Shown here piece after piece: positions 1 through 11,293 of a stretch of DNA of 64,000 nt (position 1 is the stretch's first letter; the number at the start of each line of letters is the position of its first letter). A program made the position numbers and the translations under genes. The DNA is taken from contig JBAJFE010000011.1 in the NCBI GenBank assembly GCA_037903355.1, positions 2,303,001 through 2,367,000 of the forward strand, given 5' to 3'. A model generated the notes under the pieces. It was not told the origin of the DNA. It saw only the letters and a list, made by a program, of their open reading frames with translations, and did not search any database. Origin of the DNA: Trichuris trichiura (taxonomy: Eukaryota; Nematoda; Enoplea; Trichinellida; Trichuridae).

Positions 1-342
1 AGAGCTTTCGTTTTGTTCGCAACGCTACGGTTCGACAGTCGCAGGTTGGCTAGTTGTCCTATGTTGCGAACTTTTGACATCACGCTGCCCGTTTAGGGTA
101 GTGAAATCCGTGTACGACCACTAACACTTACTGGCCGCTTGTTCCGCCGCTTATTTTCGCCTGGAAGTCGTAGAGAGGTTCGTTTTGGCCAAGGTGACGA
201 AGCACGAATAACCGAGGAACGAGTACAGACGTTAATGAGTATGGGGTTTTCGGATCGCCAACAAATAGTCGACGTTCTTCGAAGTGTAAACAATGATGTG
301 AATATTGCCGCAATAATTTTGTCTCAAGAAATCGATCGCTAG
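1..342 (+). CDS. UBAC2: UBAC2-like protein, C-terminal part (partial at window start)
   Basis: This is the 3' end of a gene that starts before the window. Reading frame 3 runs to base 44 (GCAG|GTTGGC donor). A 52-base intron ends in CGTTTAG at 96, and the last exon starts in the same phase at 97 and stops at 342. The last ~45 residues form a UBA ubiquitin-binding domain (MSMGF loop, then NNDVNIAA), and the protein ends ILSQEIDR, close to the NNDLNVATNFLLQH end of vertebrate UBAC2. Upstream lies a basic stretch around GRLFRRLFSP that resembles the low-complexity linker before the UBA domain of UBAC2. UBAC2 is an ER rhomboid-pseudoprotease family protein linked to ERAD and to UBXD8 localisation. 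The rhomboid-like membrane part is outside the window, so the family call rests on the tail only. Confidence 0.6.
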
Positions 343-616
343 TTGCCGAATCTAGTTTGCTTCGAAGCTGCTGTGCTGCATTACAACGACCGGTTGAATT
401 CGTTTTGCACTCAGTACTGTATATGTACTTGACTTCTTTTTTACTGTAGTAAATGCAGCCGAGTGTACTTAACAAATTGTTAGGAAAGTGAGTGAACCTG
501 CATTATTTATTTCGTGACTGTGATTATTGTTAGTGTTAAACAGTTGTGTTGCAGCAGTGGTTAAATTATTTTGCCACTTAGCCATACGTACTAGTTCAAA
601 ATCTTGTTGGCCGCAG

Positions 617-1404
617 ATGCCTGCTAGCAGTGTAACTGAATGCTCAAAGGATGGCCAGAATTTGACCAGCAAAGAAGGTTTTGATTTGCGCCAAGTTTGT
701 AAGCTTTTCCGAGCTTGCTACGAACAAGACGATAGAATACATCTGGCTGCCTATATACTTGCTTTTCAAGAATTGAACAAGTATGCTTTGCGTTTTGAAT
801 AATATTTTTCTTTGACTAAACGTTGTTTAGGTTCTTTTTGTTGCTCGGCCGTATCTTTTCGTTCGTATCCGCAGAGATAATGGACAAAACTAGGATTTTG
901 TCAGAGCACTTGAAGTCAGAGTTGGGTCATCACTACGCGAACGTGCAATCCATGCTGCGTTACGAAGTTGAGGCCGGCCTTGTGCACAGTTGGATCTGTT
1001 CTCGTCCCAGTGGTTCTATGACCCTTCTACGTTTGCATCGTGCTCTTCAATTCGTTGCAAGTTTTATTGAAGCAATTCGTTTGTCAAAGAGCGATCAGAT
1101 TGCTCCGATAGCTCGAAAAGCTTACGATGAAACTCTGGCTCGCTATCATGGTTGGATTGTACGCAAAGCCGTCCATTTAGCCGTATACACTCTTCCTACG
1201 AGAAAGCAAGTACTACCATCTTCTTGAGCGTACATTGCGTGCTTTTTTTACTTGAAGAATTTTCAGCTAATATCTCATCTGTCTGAACGTTTGAGCGAAG
1301 CGGAAACTGAGCAGATTATGCATGAAGTTGTTGTTGAATGTACTGCCGTGTTTGAACGAGTAGATCGGTTGTACTTGGAAAAGCAATTGCACAACATTCC
1401 ATAG
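617..1404 (+). CDS. CPTP: Ceramide-1-phosphate transfer protein (GLTP domain)
   Basis: Three exons: about 617-780, 831-1209 and 1267-1404, with two introns of about 50 and 57 bases in compatible phases. The product aligns along its whole length with the all-helical GLTP fold: FDLRQVCKLF at the start, then IFSFVSAEI, the LLRLHRAL helix, and YHGWIVRKAV followed by YTLPTRKQ. The His of YHxW and the Arg of RLHRAL match the lipid-headgroup recognition region of the family. The last exon matches the C-terminal helix of CPTP rather than GLTP. The family moves ceramide-1-phosphate (or glycolipids) between cytosolic membrane faces. I chose the ATG at 617 because it gives a normal-length N terminus; an upstream in-frame TTG at 527 is less likely. 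It lies 275 bases after the UBAC2-like stop, on the same strand. Confidence 0.92.
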
Positions 1405-4400
1405 GGTTAATGTTTTTAACAAACACCCCATTTTTCATCCGGTCATTAGCAACCTGTTGAGCAGTCAATTTTTCTTGTCTTATTTTGATCGTGAAATGCT
1501 TGCCGGTTAGGCATCGAATATGCAAAAATGCTATTGATACTGGAAATAGTATCGATTTCGAAATTGCTCCTCGTGTCTATGCTTTACGTAATTGTTTATT
1601 TTGCGTGTCCACCTGTTCAAGGTGCGATTGGTTTTGTTTCGCCATCAAATAGAATCCGATTCTATCATTGTCATTGCTTTTAGCATTCTGATATTACTCG
1701 CAGAGTGCGTAGCTTTTTTAAATGCGCATCGACTTGTTTTTCTGTAGCACCGACTGCTCCTTCACGCCTAATATGAAAGTACGAATGTTTCCTTTTAATT
1801 CCGCTGAAAGTCAGCCGTTTCGTTTGTGACAGCTTAACATCAATCATTTGAGAATGTGACAAAGCACGACAGTATGGTTTTGTCATGCAAGAAAGAACTT
1901 TCTAGCAGAATATAATGGAAGAATTGCCAATGTCTGAAAAGGGCTTCAATGTGCGTTGATGAATTTTGTGGTGATGAATCGGTCAACTGTTTCTCTTTTA
2001 AGGCAGTGACAAGTTTCAGTATTTCCGTGGACAAGTTTCAAACCACCTAACATTTATGAGCACCAGCGCCATGTCAAGTAGACATTTTCACACTTCACCT
2101 CGTGACATTTCAAGAAGAGGACGTCAGTTTAAGAAAAAAGCTCTCCAAAGGAGCCTTCAGGATAAAGCTCCGTGTTAAGGAAGAATGTATGACTGCAGCA
2201 AAGGTCCAAAAAAGCATCCAGCATAATGCTTTCTAATTCCTGGATGAGCATTTCATAATTAGTTAAGATATTTCATGAGAGCACTTTCATGCGATGTTCG
2301 TAGGGTGGATGTATATGGCATAAATGAATATTACGTTTAGGTGGTGCTAGGATGCAGTTTTCAATGTAATCCCACTCCATAGCTGTACATATTTTAAAGC
2401 CCACAAATACGTCTGGTTCGGTGAGTTCAGTGCTTCAGATGAGTAAATACCCCTCTCTACCTGTACGAGGTTAAATATAATTGTTGTTACTAGCAGTGAC
2501 GTAAAATTGTTACCGTTTCGCAAAATTCGTCACTGTACAGATTCAATAGTCCTTAAAGTTAATCTAATTCGGGTGAGTATATTGACGCTGAAAAACTAAT
2601 CTGCATTCACTTGCGGGATGGCCGTTTCAGGTGCTGCCAACGTTTGGCCTGAAAATTTTAAGTCCCGACAATTGGTTGTTCATCAGAAAGGAATGTCTGC
2701 CGTGGTTTGAAATGTGGCATGTAGTTTGACCAATTTTATGTACGCCATTTTGAATAATTTTTAGTTTTGTTTTATGAAATGAAACTCAGCTTCTTCCTCC
2801 GGCACTGCTTATGGACTTGAAGTCATCGATGGTTATGGACTTGAAGCCAGCTTATGGCAAAGTGGTTTTGCCTGATTTCAGTGCTCTGAATTAGTCAGAT
2901 GCTTTTTCCGTACATTTCACCAGTTTCGATTTCATTAAAAAGTTTTGATGGATCAACAACTGACGACGCTGACAGTTGCCTGCAGTGAGTAGTGCGCATA
3001 TTTTTGGTGAAAGTGGTACCAATAAGAACAATGAGGAAACAATAGACTTTGACAGGTGAATCATTTTTTTTCCAGCGAAACATTGCTTTATCTTGACGGT
3101 GTACGTGTTGCAGAATTGTTAACCTTATTCCGGCTTTTCGCGGAACTGTTGTGCATGCAAACCCAACGTTGCTCTAATTATATCCTTCACTAGTTCTCAG
3201 AATCTTTAAAATTCTTCATACGAAGAACTAATAGGTAACACAAGTTGGAAGCCGTTCCTTTCCGCAGTTGTAAAGCTAATTCGGTTAATGTAATGCAAAA
3301 CTTCTTGTTCCTTATAGTTTTCCACGCGCAGCTTTCTCCTGGAAAGGCGCTGGAGTAAACGGTCCCCAGAGATACCATTCTTTTTTTTACTATTTCATTA
3401 GGCTTTGATAATTTGCATAATTAGTGCTTTGGAAAAATACTTCAATGCGAAATGTAGGTTTGACTATTTCAAGCTTGTCTGAATCAGCTACTGCTTCTGT
3501 TGTCGCTTGTTTGAAATAGTCACTCTGTTTTGCAGTTACGTCGTAGGCTGTGTCCAATGGAATCCAGCCAGCACAAGAGGTGAGTAATTCAGCTGACGTG
3601 GCGATAACGGCCAACAGTTTCGCGTAATGTAGATCGATCTTATTCGTTTTGCTGGCACACTTGTGTTTCGCTTTTTAAACAGGTGTATCAAACTCTTTCT
3701 TTGAACGGATCGTCGATATTAACGAATACTTTTGAAGTTCAGGTACCTTACTGTATTAGAAACTTGAATTTTCTTAATTCCGCAAATGCTTCGTCTTATC
3801 AGCATAGCTTCTGATAACTCGTCTAAGAGGCTAATTCGCGTTAGCCTTTGCGCTGTTCGCTGCTTCCTGTTGCTGATAACGCTGAGCAGATGTTAACAAT
3901 GACGTTAGCTTTGCAAGCTGTTCCGCAACTCTGGTTTTTTGGTACTTCGTCGGTAAGCATTTTTTACATTGCTTTTTAAATTAAACAAACAATTACGCAA
4001 CTGTTTCCTATAACCAAATGTCTTCTATCGTAGTGATAATGCTGAAAAGGTGAAAGACAGTTTGCATATTCTTCTTTTTAGGAAATTCGTGCTTTAATCA
4101 GGGCAGCGTGTTCGCGAGTATTGGTAATGCGTTCGCTTATTTAGTTCCTACAGACATTTTTTGTTCACTGCGTGGCTTATGTACAGTAGGAATGATTCGA
4201 AGGTATTTTTGCCTTTGATAGGGCAAGTCATCCTCTAAATAGAATATAATTATCATTTCACGTTTCAAGCATTTTTACTAAAGTCTATTCTATTTATCTG
4301 TTTTCTTTTTCACGCTAGTAGCTCATTTGATCCTATTATTAGTTATGTCAAATTGCAAAATTGATGTTTCAGTGTTACTCACTGCCAACTCCTTTTTTTT

Positions 4401-4706
4401 GGTCCTTGAAACAACCTACCTATCTGTGTATGCACTTCCACATCTATGCGTAACTGTTCAGGTCGGCAGGTTGATCGGTTTTTTAAGTGCATTAGTGTGT
4501 ACCGTTGCGCCAGTCTCTTGTGAGGTGGATAGTCTCGTGATTCGTAATCCGTAAGTGAGCTAACTGTTCACAGTAAATTGAAATTGAACCACTGATGCAG
4601 CAAACACGATGTAGGTTGATAATTTTATTCGCGCCAAATTGAAAATGCAGCAAAGGAAAAATCGAGTTAAGTCCTTTTCCATATTCAGGACTGCCTATGT
4701 GACATT
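1405..4706. other. Gene-poor intergenic stretch
   Basis: About 3.3 kb with only short open frames on both strands (up to ~75 codons), none with recognisable family motifs or a consistent exon chain. Base composition is AT-rich with T-runs. I see no repeat or RNA gene here. It separates the CPTP 3' end from the next minus-strand open frames. Confidence 0.5.
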
Positions 4707-5661
4707 CTAAATAGCGTTTGCTTTCGACTTTATTTTCTTTCTTATAGCCGCCATACGCATTATAGATGCCCTATTTTCTCTGTATGTTTTTGCTGGTTGA
4801 GAGGCGGTCGTTAAGCGAACGCGTTTTCTTTCATTTTTGGCAACCTTGGCTGTAGGCTGGCGTTTAAATGAGAATGGAGGGATCTTTGTTTCCAGAGAGC
4901 AACAATTGCCAGTAGGGAATCTGGTACGGTTGAAATTCCTCTGCCAAGACGTTCCAACGCAGGATACGGAAATTCTGTCTTCAAAAAAGGAATTGTCATA
5001 TCCTGCGAATGGCTTTTCATTGTCCAACGCGTTTTCTTCCCTTCCATACATTGCGTTTTTGCAAGGTGGTTCTAACTTTAATGAATTCAGTCCTTTTATT
5101 AGTTGTGCGTTCTTTTCGTCACGACCGTCTGTAATCAACGACGGGAATGGCTTGAATGGTCTTTTTATGTTGACTGCTTCTTTTTCTGCGTTCTTTCTCT
5201 ATAATGTGACGGAAAGCAGTCATGGTATAACGGAACTTTAGCTTTACCTTTTTGTGCATTTCCTCTAGTGTTTTTTTATTGATGCCTCGTAGCGGCCAAC
5301 ATGTTTGTCTTATAAAAGCAGCGCCTTTCTCTGGACTGGTCTTGTAAATGTCGAAATCTTTCTTTTCTAACGGCGTAAAGTACTGGCTTTCATTAGGTGG
5401 CCCAGACTTTCCTTCTGTCAACTTTGGAGTCGCCATTTCCTTCGGCTGAGTGGTTACTGAAGGTGTCTTTCGTTGACATTCAGTTGCCATGATACATTTA
5501 GTGCTAATCTCTTCATTCTTTCTCAAATAGTCCAGACTTTCATTGTTTGAGCATGCAGTGGACTTTCCCTCTGACTTGTTAGCGTAAGCAACGGTACTGC
5601 ACATTGTGATAACTCCTTTCTGATGAGATTGTGAAACTTCGGGGCACTGCTTTAATCGCAT
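4707..5661 (-). CDS. Hypothetical Lys/Arg-rich protein, probably two exons
   Basis: Not recognised. Two long minus-strand frames overlap: 5661-5119 (180 codons from an ATG) and 5138-4707, which ends KKIKSKANAI. The first is Ser/Thr/Lys-rich with segments such as YFTPLEKKDFDIYKTSPEKG. The second is basic at its end. A good donor (AAG|GTAAAG near 5252) and a GATTACAG acceptor near 5136 suggest they are exons of one gene, but the phases do not match exactly (0 versus 1), so the real junction is unclear. Alternatively the first frame is a single-exon gene. Composition suggests a nuclear or nucleolar protein, but that is a guess. A plus-strand frame at 4837-5241 is probably a shadow. Confidence 0.35.
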
Positions 5662-5970
5662 GTTCTCTTCTGGTGCTTTAAACTTAAACTTTTAAACTGA
5701 TCCTTGTTTGCATACATCATTTAGCATTTCTTTGTCCGACAGTCATCGCCATACTCTTTATTTGGCTATCGTTTCTGAAGTGCCTCTTTATAAGCGTAAA
5801 TACCTGCCATAAGGGCTTTAGTTTGAACGTGCGAATACGAGAATTGCACAGTTCATGAAGCACAGTTTTAGAATTTAGATTTTGGAAGATAAATAAAGAA
5901 AAAAGAAAGTCGTGGCGATTATAGGTTGTCTTTGAGTGACAGTTTACAAATCGTAGCTGCAGTACGCTTT
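5662..5970. other. Intergenic gap between hypothetical protein and epoxide hydrolase A
   Basis: About 300 AT-rich bases containing AATAAA-like sequence on the plus strand near 5890. No coding signal seen. Confidence 0.4.
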
Positions 5971-7570
5971 CTAAGAGTCAGAACTTGCAATGACGTTGAC
6001 AAATTTAAATAAGTCTGCGGCTAATAGCTGAGGTTCTTCCAGCGCTCCGAAGTGTCCCCCTTGGTGAATTTCCGTGTATCGGACCAGTCGTTTGTGCTTT
6101 TGAGCAATGAAACTTTTGGGATATGTCAATGGTTCATGGGGAAAAGCTGCAATGGCAGTTGGCGTATTTACCGGAGCCCTGAAAGATTGGAAAATGGATT
6201 TTCCGGCACCAGTGGCTTTTACCAACTTACCCTAGTAAAGTGAAGTGATCTTCTTGGGTAAAAAATTCCTTGTAGTATCTCACAGAAGGCATGGCACATT
6301 TAGTAACCCAATAAATCATCACCTGGGTGATCAATTCATCCAATGAAAAGTTCAGAGTTAGGCCGCCCATGCTGAATGTAGTATAATCATGGCGTGTCCA
6401 CGTTGAATACTTTTCCAAAACGTATGCTGCAAGTCCTATAGGCGAATCAACCAAGGCAGCGCCTAAAGAAGAGGATTCGCAGTGAAGGAATACAAATGTG
6501 TGATTGACAAGCGTACCAATGGTCTCCGGTTTTGTTGCTTGCAAGTGAAGGTATCCAGATTCAAAGATCCATCGGGAAAAGCGACTGAGCACTTTTAGTA
6601 GCGTATTGAAATCGTCCGCGGAGGTAACAAGAATGGGCACCACTATATTGAAGACCAGTTTGACCCACAGCTTTGGATAGATAAACGGATTTAGGGTTAC
6701 CGTATTCAAATGCAGGCCGATAACTCTAAGCAACATTCAATTTTATTGTGGTGCTAGGTTTTAATTTTACCTTTCAGGGAAAAGCTGCGCCATGCTGGTC
6801 ACCACTAGTGATCCCCATTGACTTCCATGACAAAAGTATCTGTCGAAGTTTAGCCGCTTCATTAGTTTTGCAAATATTCTTGCCGTAGCCAACGTGCCAC
6901 ATCCTGCAGTTTTTTTTACCGTAAAGATTCGCTCGTGGTCAAGTTGATATCTACCTTTCTTCCTTGGTGCCTCGGAAAAAGCGTGACCTGGAAGGGACGC
7001 GACAACAACTTCAAAGGCGGGAAAACCGCTTGCATTCGTTTCTGTTCTCATCGGATCAATAAGAAGTGGTATAATTTTGGAAAATTCGAAAAAACTACTA
7101 GGCCAACCATGTACAAGCAAAATGGGATACACCCGATCGTACTTGCCGGCAGGCGGCTTTTGCCGAATAAAGTGTATGTTCAGTCCTTCTATTTTGGTGA
7201 CGTAGTGATTGAAAGCATTCAGGGCACCTTCCGCCTTCCGCCAGTCGTATTCTTGCAGCCAATAGTCGCGCAGATGCCGCAAAAAGTCGCCATTGACTCC
7301 GTATTCGAACATTGTCCATTCAAGAGGCTCAAAAATTCTGGAACGATTCAAACGTACTCGAAGGTCTTCTAATACAATATCGGGTATTTCAATTTTGAAA
7401 GGCTCAATTGTCTCATTGTCATCCGTGTAGTTGCCTTCGCCAAAGTAACCGTCCACAATTTCGGGAATTTTTCTATCAAAAAGCAGACCCAAAATGTCTA
7501 CATGGCTTAATAAAGTGGCCGCGAGTACCGCTGCGCCAATATGTATTGCGCTATTAATTATGAGGTTCAT
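5971..7570 (-). CDS. Microsomal epoxide hydrolase-like protein A, catalytic Asp replaced by Gln
   Basis: Five exons (7570-6955, 6903-6771, 6725-6517, 6462-6231, 6178-5971) encode about 465 residues, close to the usual ~455 of EPHX1. An N-terminal membrane anchor precedes the epoxide-hydrolase N-terminal domain (DYWLQEYDWRKAE). The alpha/beta-hydrolase core follows, with the oxyanion-hole motif HGWP. The nucleophile elbow should read G-G/T-D-W-G-S but here reads GSQWGS: CAA (Gln) at 6820-6818 replaces the Asp that attacks the epoxide. The other active-site landmarks look intact: YYKEF (catalytic Tyr region), FPHEPL (Glu region) and GGHFGALEEP (His). The introns at 6954-6904 (51 nt) and 6516-6463 (54 nt) are multiples of three and stop-free, so unspliced reading also stays open. 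Known members hydrolyse epoxides in the ER; this copy is predicted to be hydrolytically dead or altered. Confidence 0.93.
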
Positions 7571-9886
7571 TCTCTTTTAATTTTCGAGACTGAGCTTCAT
7601 ACAGGTTGTTTGAATTGTTGCTTAACCGAATGACAGTACACTTAAAATGATTTCCAAGTACAAGTTTGACCGAAGTTGACGTACCTGCAAATCTCTAATG
7701 CGCATTTACGAAACAGCCCAATGCCCCTATCGTTCCTATAGAAGACAGTTTTTCTTTGCTGTTTGTGTTGCCGTAAAGATTAACTGCATTTTTTGAAGGT
7801 GCGCTTAGGAATTAATAGCTAATAGTTGTTTTAGCAGTTGGCGTCCACGGGACGCTTCCAGCGCTATTTTTCTTCACTATTTAGCCACTAGTCAACTTTT
7901 CGCAATTGCCGAAATCGCGGCTATTGTTTCTTGGGAGGGTTCATTCGACAGAAGAAATGAAAGGAAGCTTTTTTCAAAAGGAAAATTTGGAAGTCATTTT
8001 CCTATGGTTGATTTGCCCATCGATTGAACTATTGCGTAGTTAAGACTTGAAGAAACTTACCGCGAGGCAACAAGTGGGCAATTTTTTCAGCTGACAACAG
8101 CTAACATAGTTTGGGGAGTAATCGACCTTTTGTGCTGACGTCGTCAGCGTTGTCCTAGTGGTGATCTTAGCCCTGTGAAACTTTATGAACATCAGGAATA
8201 GCTCGCAAGGGAGCGGATGTCATTTTATCGTTGAAGTGCTTACCGTACAGCTTCCGTCTCTTTTAAGCAGAAAACTTTCTTTAATTTGCGTTAGTTGTGT
8301 ATTCTTCATTTCATAAGCGCAGGTAAAAAGCGTTTAGCGTATTAACACCCGTTTATAATGTTGTTCCATGACTGCAGGCGAAGTAAATATAGTAATTCTT
8401 ACAATGCGGGCGTACCGTTTAAAATGGTAACTTGCGCAATGTAGTATCAGCTGTTATATGTGCAGTCTTGTTTCTTTTTGAAAATAGGGCTATTCGTTGT
8501 CCATATTTATCTTTAGCCGATCAAATAAGGCAAAATTCTTGGTACAGTAATCGCAGGGGCTACAACGTTTATAACCTTTCAACAATGGATGCAGAAACTT
8601 ATTATTGTCAACTTTTCCTTGTGCAGCATCAGTGCTGTCCTTAAAAAGTAACCAGGCAGGTGGGCTTCATGAAAATTAAATGTTTCTCCGTGTACACGTT
8701 TGAAACGTTTCGCAAAGTTAGTTATGTTAGCTGTTGTTGTTATTACGCTTTTAAATCAAATTGGCTGATTAGTAAACGCTGTGTCAAGGCCTTTTATTGT
8801 ATCACTGTTTGCCTGTAGATTCATTCTGTATACGACAACTAAGGTTGAGTGCAATTGCTGTCAGGATCATCAATGGTTGTCATTGATTTGCCTTCATAGC
8901 ACTTGTCGACCTTGTCAACGCCAACAAGCGTGCCTCAGTGACAGCCTTCAAATGAATCTTCTTGCTAATTTCTGGAAAAGTTGTTTTGAGAAGAAAAGTT
9001 CCGTTTTCGTCGTAATTCACACACTTAGGAAGTGTTGTAAAAAGGCGGAAAGGCCATTTTTTTAAAATAAAAGCACTCAACTTCAGTGGAGTAACGAAAG
9101 CGCTTCTCTCTCTGTCCAAGGCAACCGGATAGAATGAGATTTTAAACCAACAAAACTCCACTGCCTATTTTCTCGTTTGATCGATAAAGATGAATGAATA
9201 ATGAGCATTTAACAATCAGTTAAAGCGTTGATAGTAATAGTATTATTTAAAAGTATCTTTTGTATATAAACTGAACATAATAGCGTAGATGATTTCAATG
9301 CCGCTGCCTTCTGTCTAAAAAAAAGAATGGAAACTGTTTGTATTAAAGCATGCCAGGTTGCATCGTTTTAACAGCTTCAAATATAAAAACAGGAATGGAT
9401 TTTTTCCCAAGCTATGCTACTACATATGTGTGCAATCGCTCTTTTATGTTGACGACAGTTCAAAGCAACATGCTCGTCTTGTAGAGCGCTAATTCGCTTT
9501 ACATGAATTAGCAAGTGAATAGCAGTGCCTACTTTAAAAGCTGAGATCATACAGCAGTGAGGAAACAGTGTAGCTCGACCCATTTCAAATGGAATTCGGT
9601 TTTCTGTTGTTTTACCGTCTCATTTGACGCGTGTGCCTTTTAGCTGCCGTCGTGGGCTAATATACTTTTCCGTTCCTCCGTCAGCAGAGACTGAGCTGAG
9701 TACATCCAACGGAGCTGATAAGGAGGTATTTACGTTTGCCTTTTCTGGCGCAGCACGGCATAGCCTTTGCCATTGAAGCAATAACGTACTCCATATCTTT
9801 GCATGCACTCTTTTTGTATGGCGTAAGAAGAGAGCGAAAGAGCTAGCATGCCGTCAGCTGACAGATAAAAAAACAATATATAAAAT
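7571..9886. other. Intergenic region upstream of epoxide hydrolase A
   Basis: About 2.3 kb with only short open frames and no family match. It holds the promoter side of epoxide hydrolase A and the 3' flank of the LIM-homeobox gene. I see no repeat, RNA gene or convincing exon. Confidence 0.5.
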
Positions 9887-11293
9887 TTACACATAGGAAT
9901 GTCCGGCCGTTCCAAGCGAGCTAGGGCCACCGGCGTTCGTCATAAAGCTAGAAACCATTACCCGGCTGTTCTTATAAGAAGAACTGCGCAGAACTGGCGA
10001 GAGCGAACGATCATTAACAGATTGTTGCTGTTGTACTGCTTCCGATGAGTTTGCTTTCAAGATTTTGCCAGTCACTGTGTTCAACGTTGATGGTGCAGTG
10101 AGCATACATGACGGTAGGCTTCGCGCACCCATAACGCCCAGCAGCTTTCTATTATTAAAGCGACCGTCGTAACTGTTCTCTGCTTAATGGAATAGAATTG
10201 TAATAGATAAGATACTAACAAACAAGAAGCAACTTCTTAAAGTAAACAGCTGCTCCAAAAAAGACTAAAGCAATGACAATGCCATAATCACCCTCACATA
10301 CTGTTGTAATGACTTGGACTGCATCCTTCCTCTGAGGAGACAATGTCCAACGACTCGTCACTTTCGTTGGCGGCAAAATTGTCAGCGCTGTTCAGTCGGC
10401 TCGTTTTGCCAAAGTAGTGAATCCACTTTTCTCTGCTGTTGTCCTTTTTCATACGCTTTTCTTTTGCTCGCCTATTCTGGAACCAAACCTATGAAAAAAG
10501 AGCGGCGGAGTAAAGCTCTGAGCTTATAGGAAGGGTCGATTTTTGTTGGAACCTGTACAACGCGCATGTCCAAACCGGTATCGTGTGCCAGCCGTTCCCG
10601 AACGTGCCTAGCCGGTTTGGGTGACACTTGGTAAGCTTGCTTCAAAGTCTCAAGCTGCTTGGCACTTATGGTCGTTCGCGGTCGCTTATTTGAAGCGTCC
10701 AAGTCTAAATCGGAAGTCTCAATAAGGTTAAGCTTGCGTCGAATCTCCTTGCAACCTTTGTTCTTCGTAGTATCGTAGTCCTCTTTGCATACGAGCTTTC
10801 CATCTTGAGGCATCAGATAGAATTCGTCACCGGTGGCCATTTCGCGCTCACATACGGCGCACTTGAAGCACTGCAGGTGATAGACGTGGTCGTGAGCTTT
10901 GCGAACTACCGATCTGGGAACAATGCCTTCCTTGCAGGCGGCGCATTTTGTTCCGAATTTGCTGAATGGTAAAAATAAAGCTTTAAAAGACCGAAGTGAG
11001 CTACCAAATTTGACCGACCGAAAGAAATCGTTTTTGCAATATATCCTACTCTCTTTTGAGTAGCATTTGTCCTGCAATTCTTCTTTGCAACTGTAGCATC
11101 GTAGGCATTGGGAATGGTAGGATTGGTCGAGCACTTTGAAAATGAATCTGTCTAATATGGGCTCTTCGCATTTGGCGCAGCACGGAGAGCTGACTGAAAA
11201 AATAGGTGCTTCCAATGCGAAACCACAGTGTCGACCAATGATTTGTCCAACTTCCGTACGACTGTTGGGACATTTCCTCTTTGTTGTATTCAT
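9887..11293 (-). CDS. ceh-14: LIM-homeobox transcription factor, LHX3/LHX4/ceh-14 type
   Basis: The first LIM domain starts [16 protein letters not shown] and the second [11 protein letters not shown]. The homeodomain runs from [16 protein letters not shown] to [15 protein letters not shown], followed by the LHX3/4-type KKDNSREKW. The residues [17 protein letters not shown] and [10 protein letters not shown] are strongly LHX3/4-like. An intron splits the homeodomain after VVQ (exon end 10553, next exon 10488-10302). A last exon at 10179-9887 joins in phase (A|GTATGT donor) and adds a Ser-rich tail ending TAGHSYV. A 57-nt stop-free intron (11018-10962) lies between the LIM domains. The N terminus is uncertain: an intron probably joins [10 protein letters not shown]... 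to the first LIM Cys. The family specifies motor neuron and interneuron identity (Lim3 in flies, ceh-14 in C. elegans). Confidence 0.94.

Noticed and set aside
2..60. RYGS segment in frame 2 resembling the rhomboid part of UBAC2
   Set aside because: The correct exon is frame 3 to base 44, joined in phase to 97. The RYGS match is chance.
4837..5241. 134-codon plus-strand open frame
   Set aside because: It overlaps two minus-strand frames with more protein-like, charged composition. No motif or splice support; probably a shadow.
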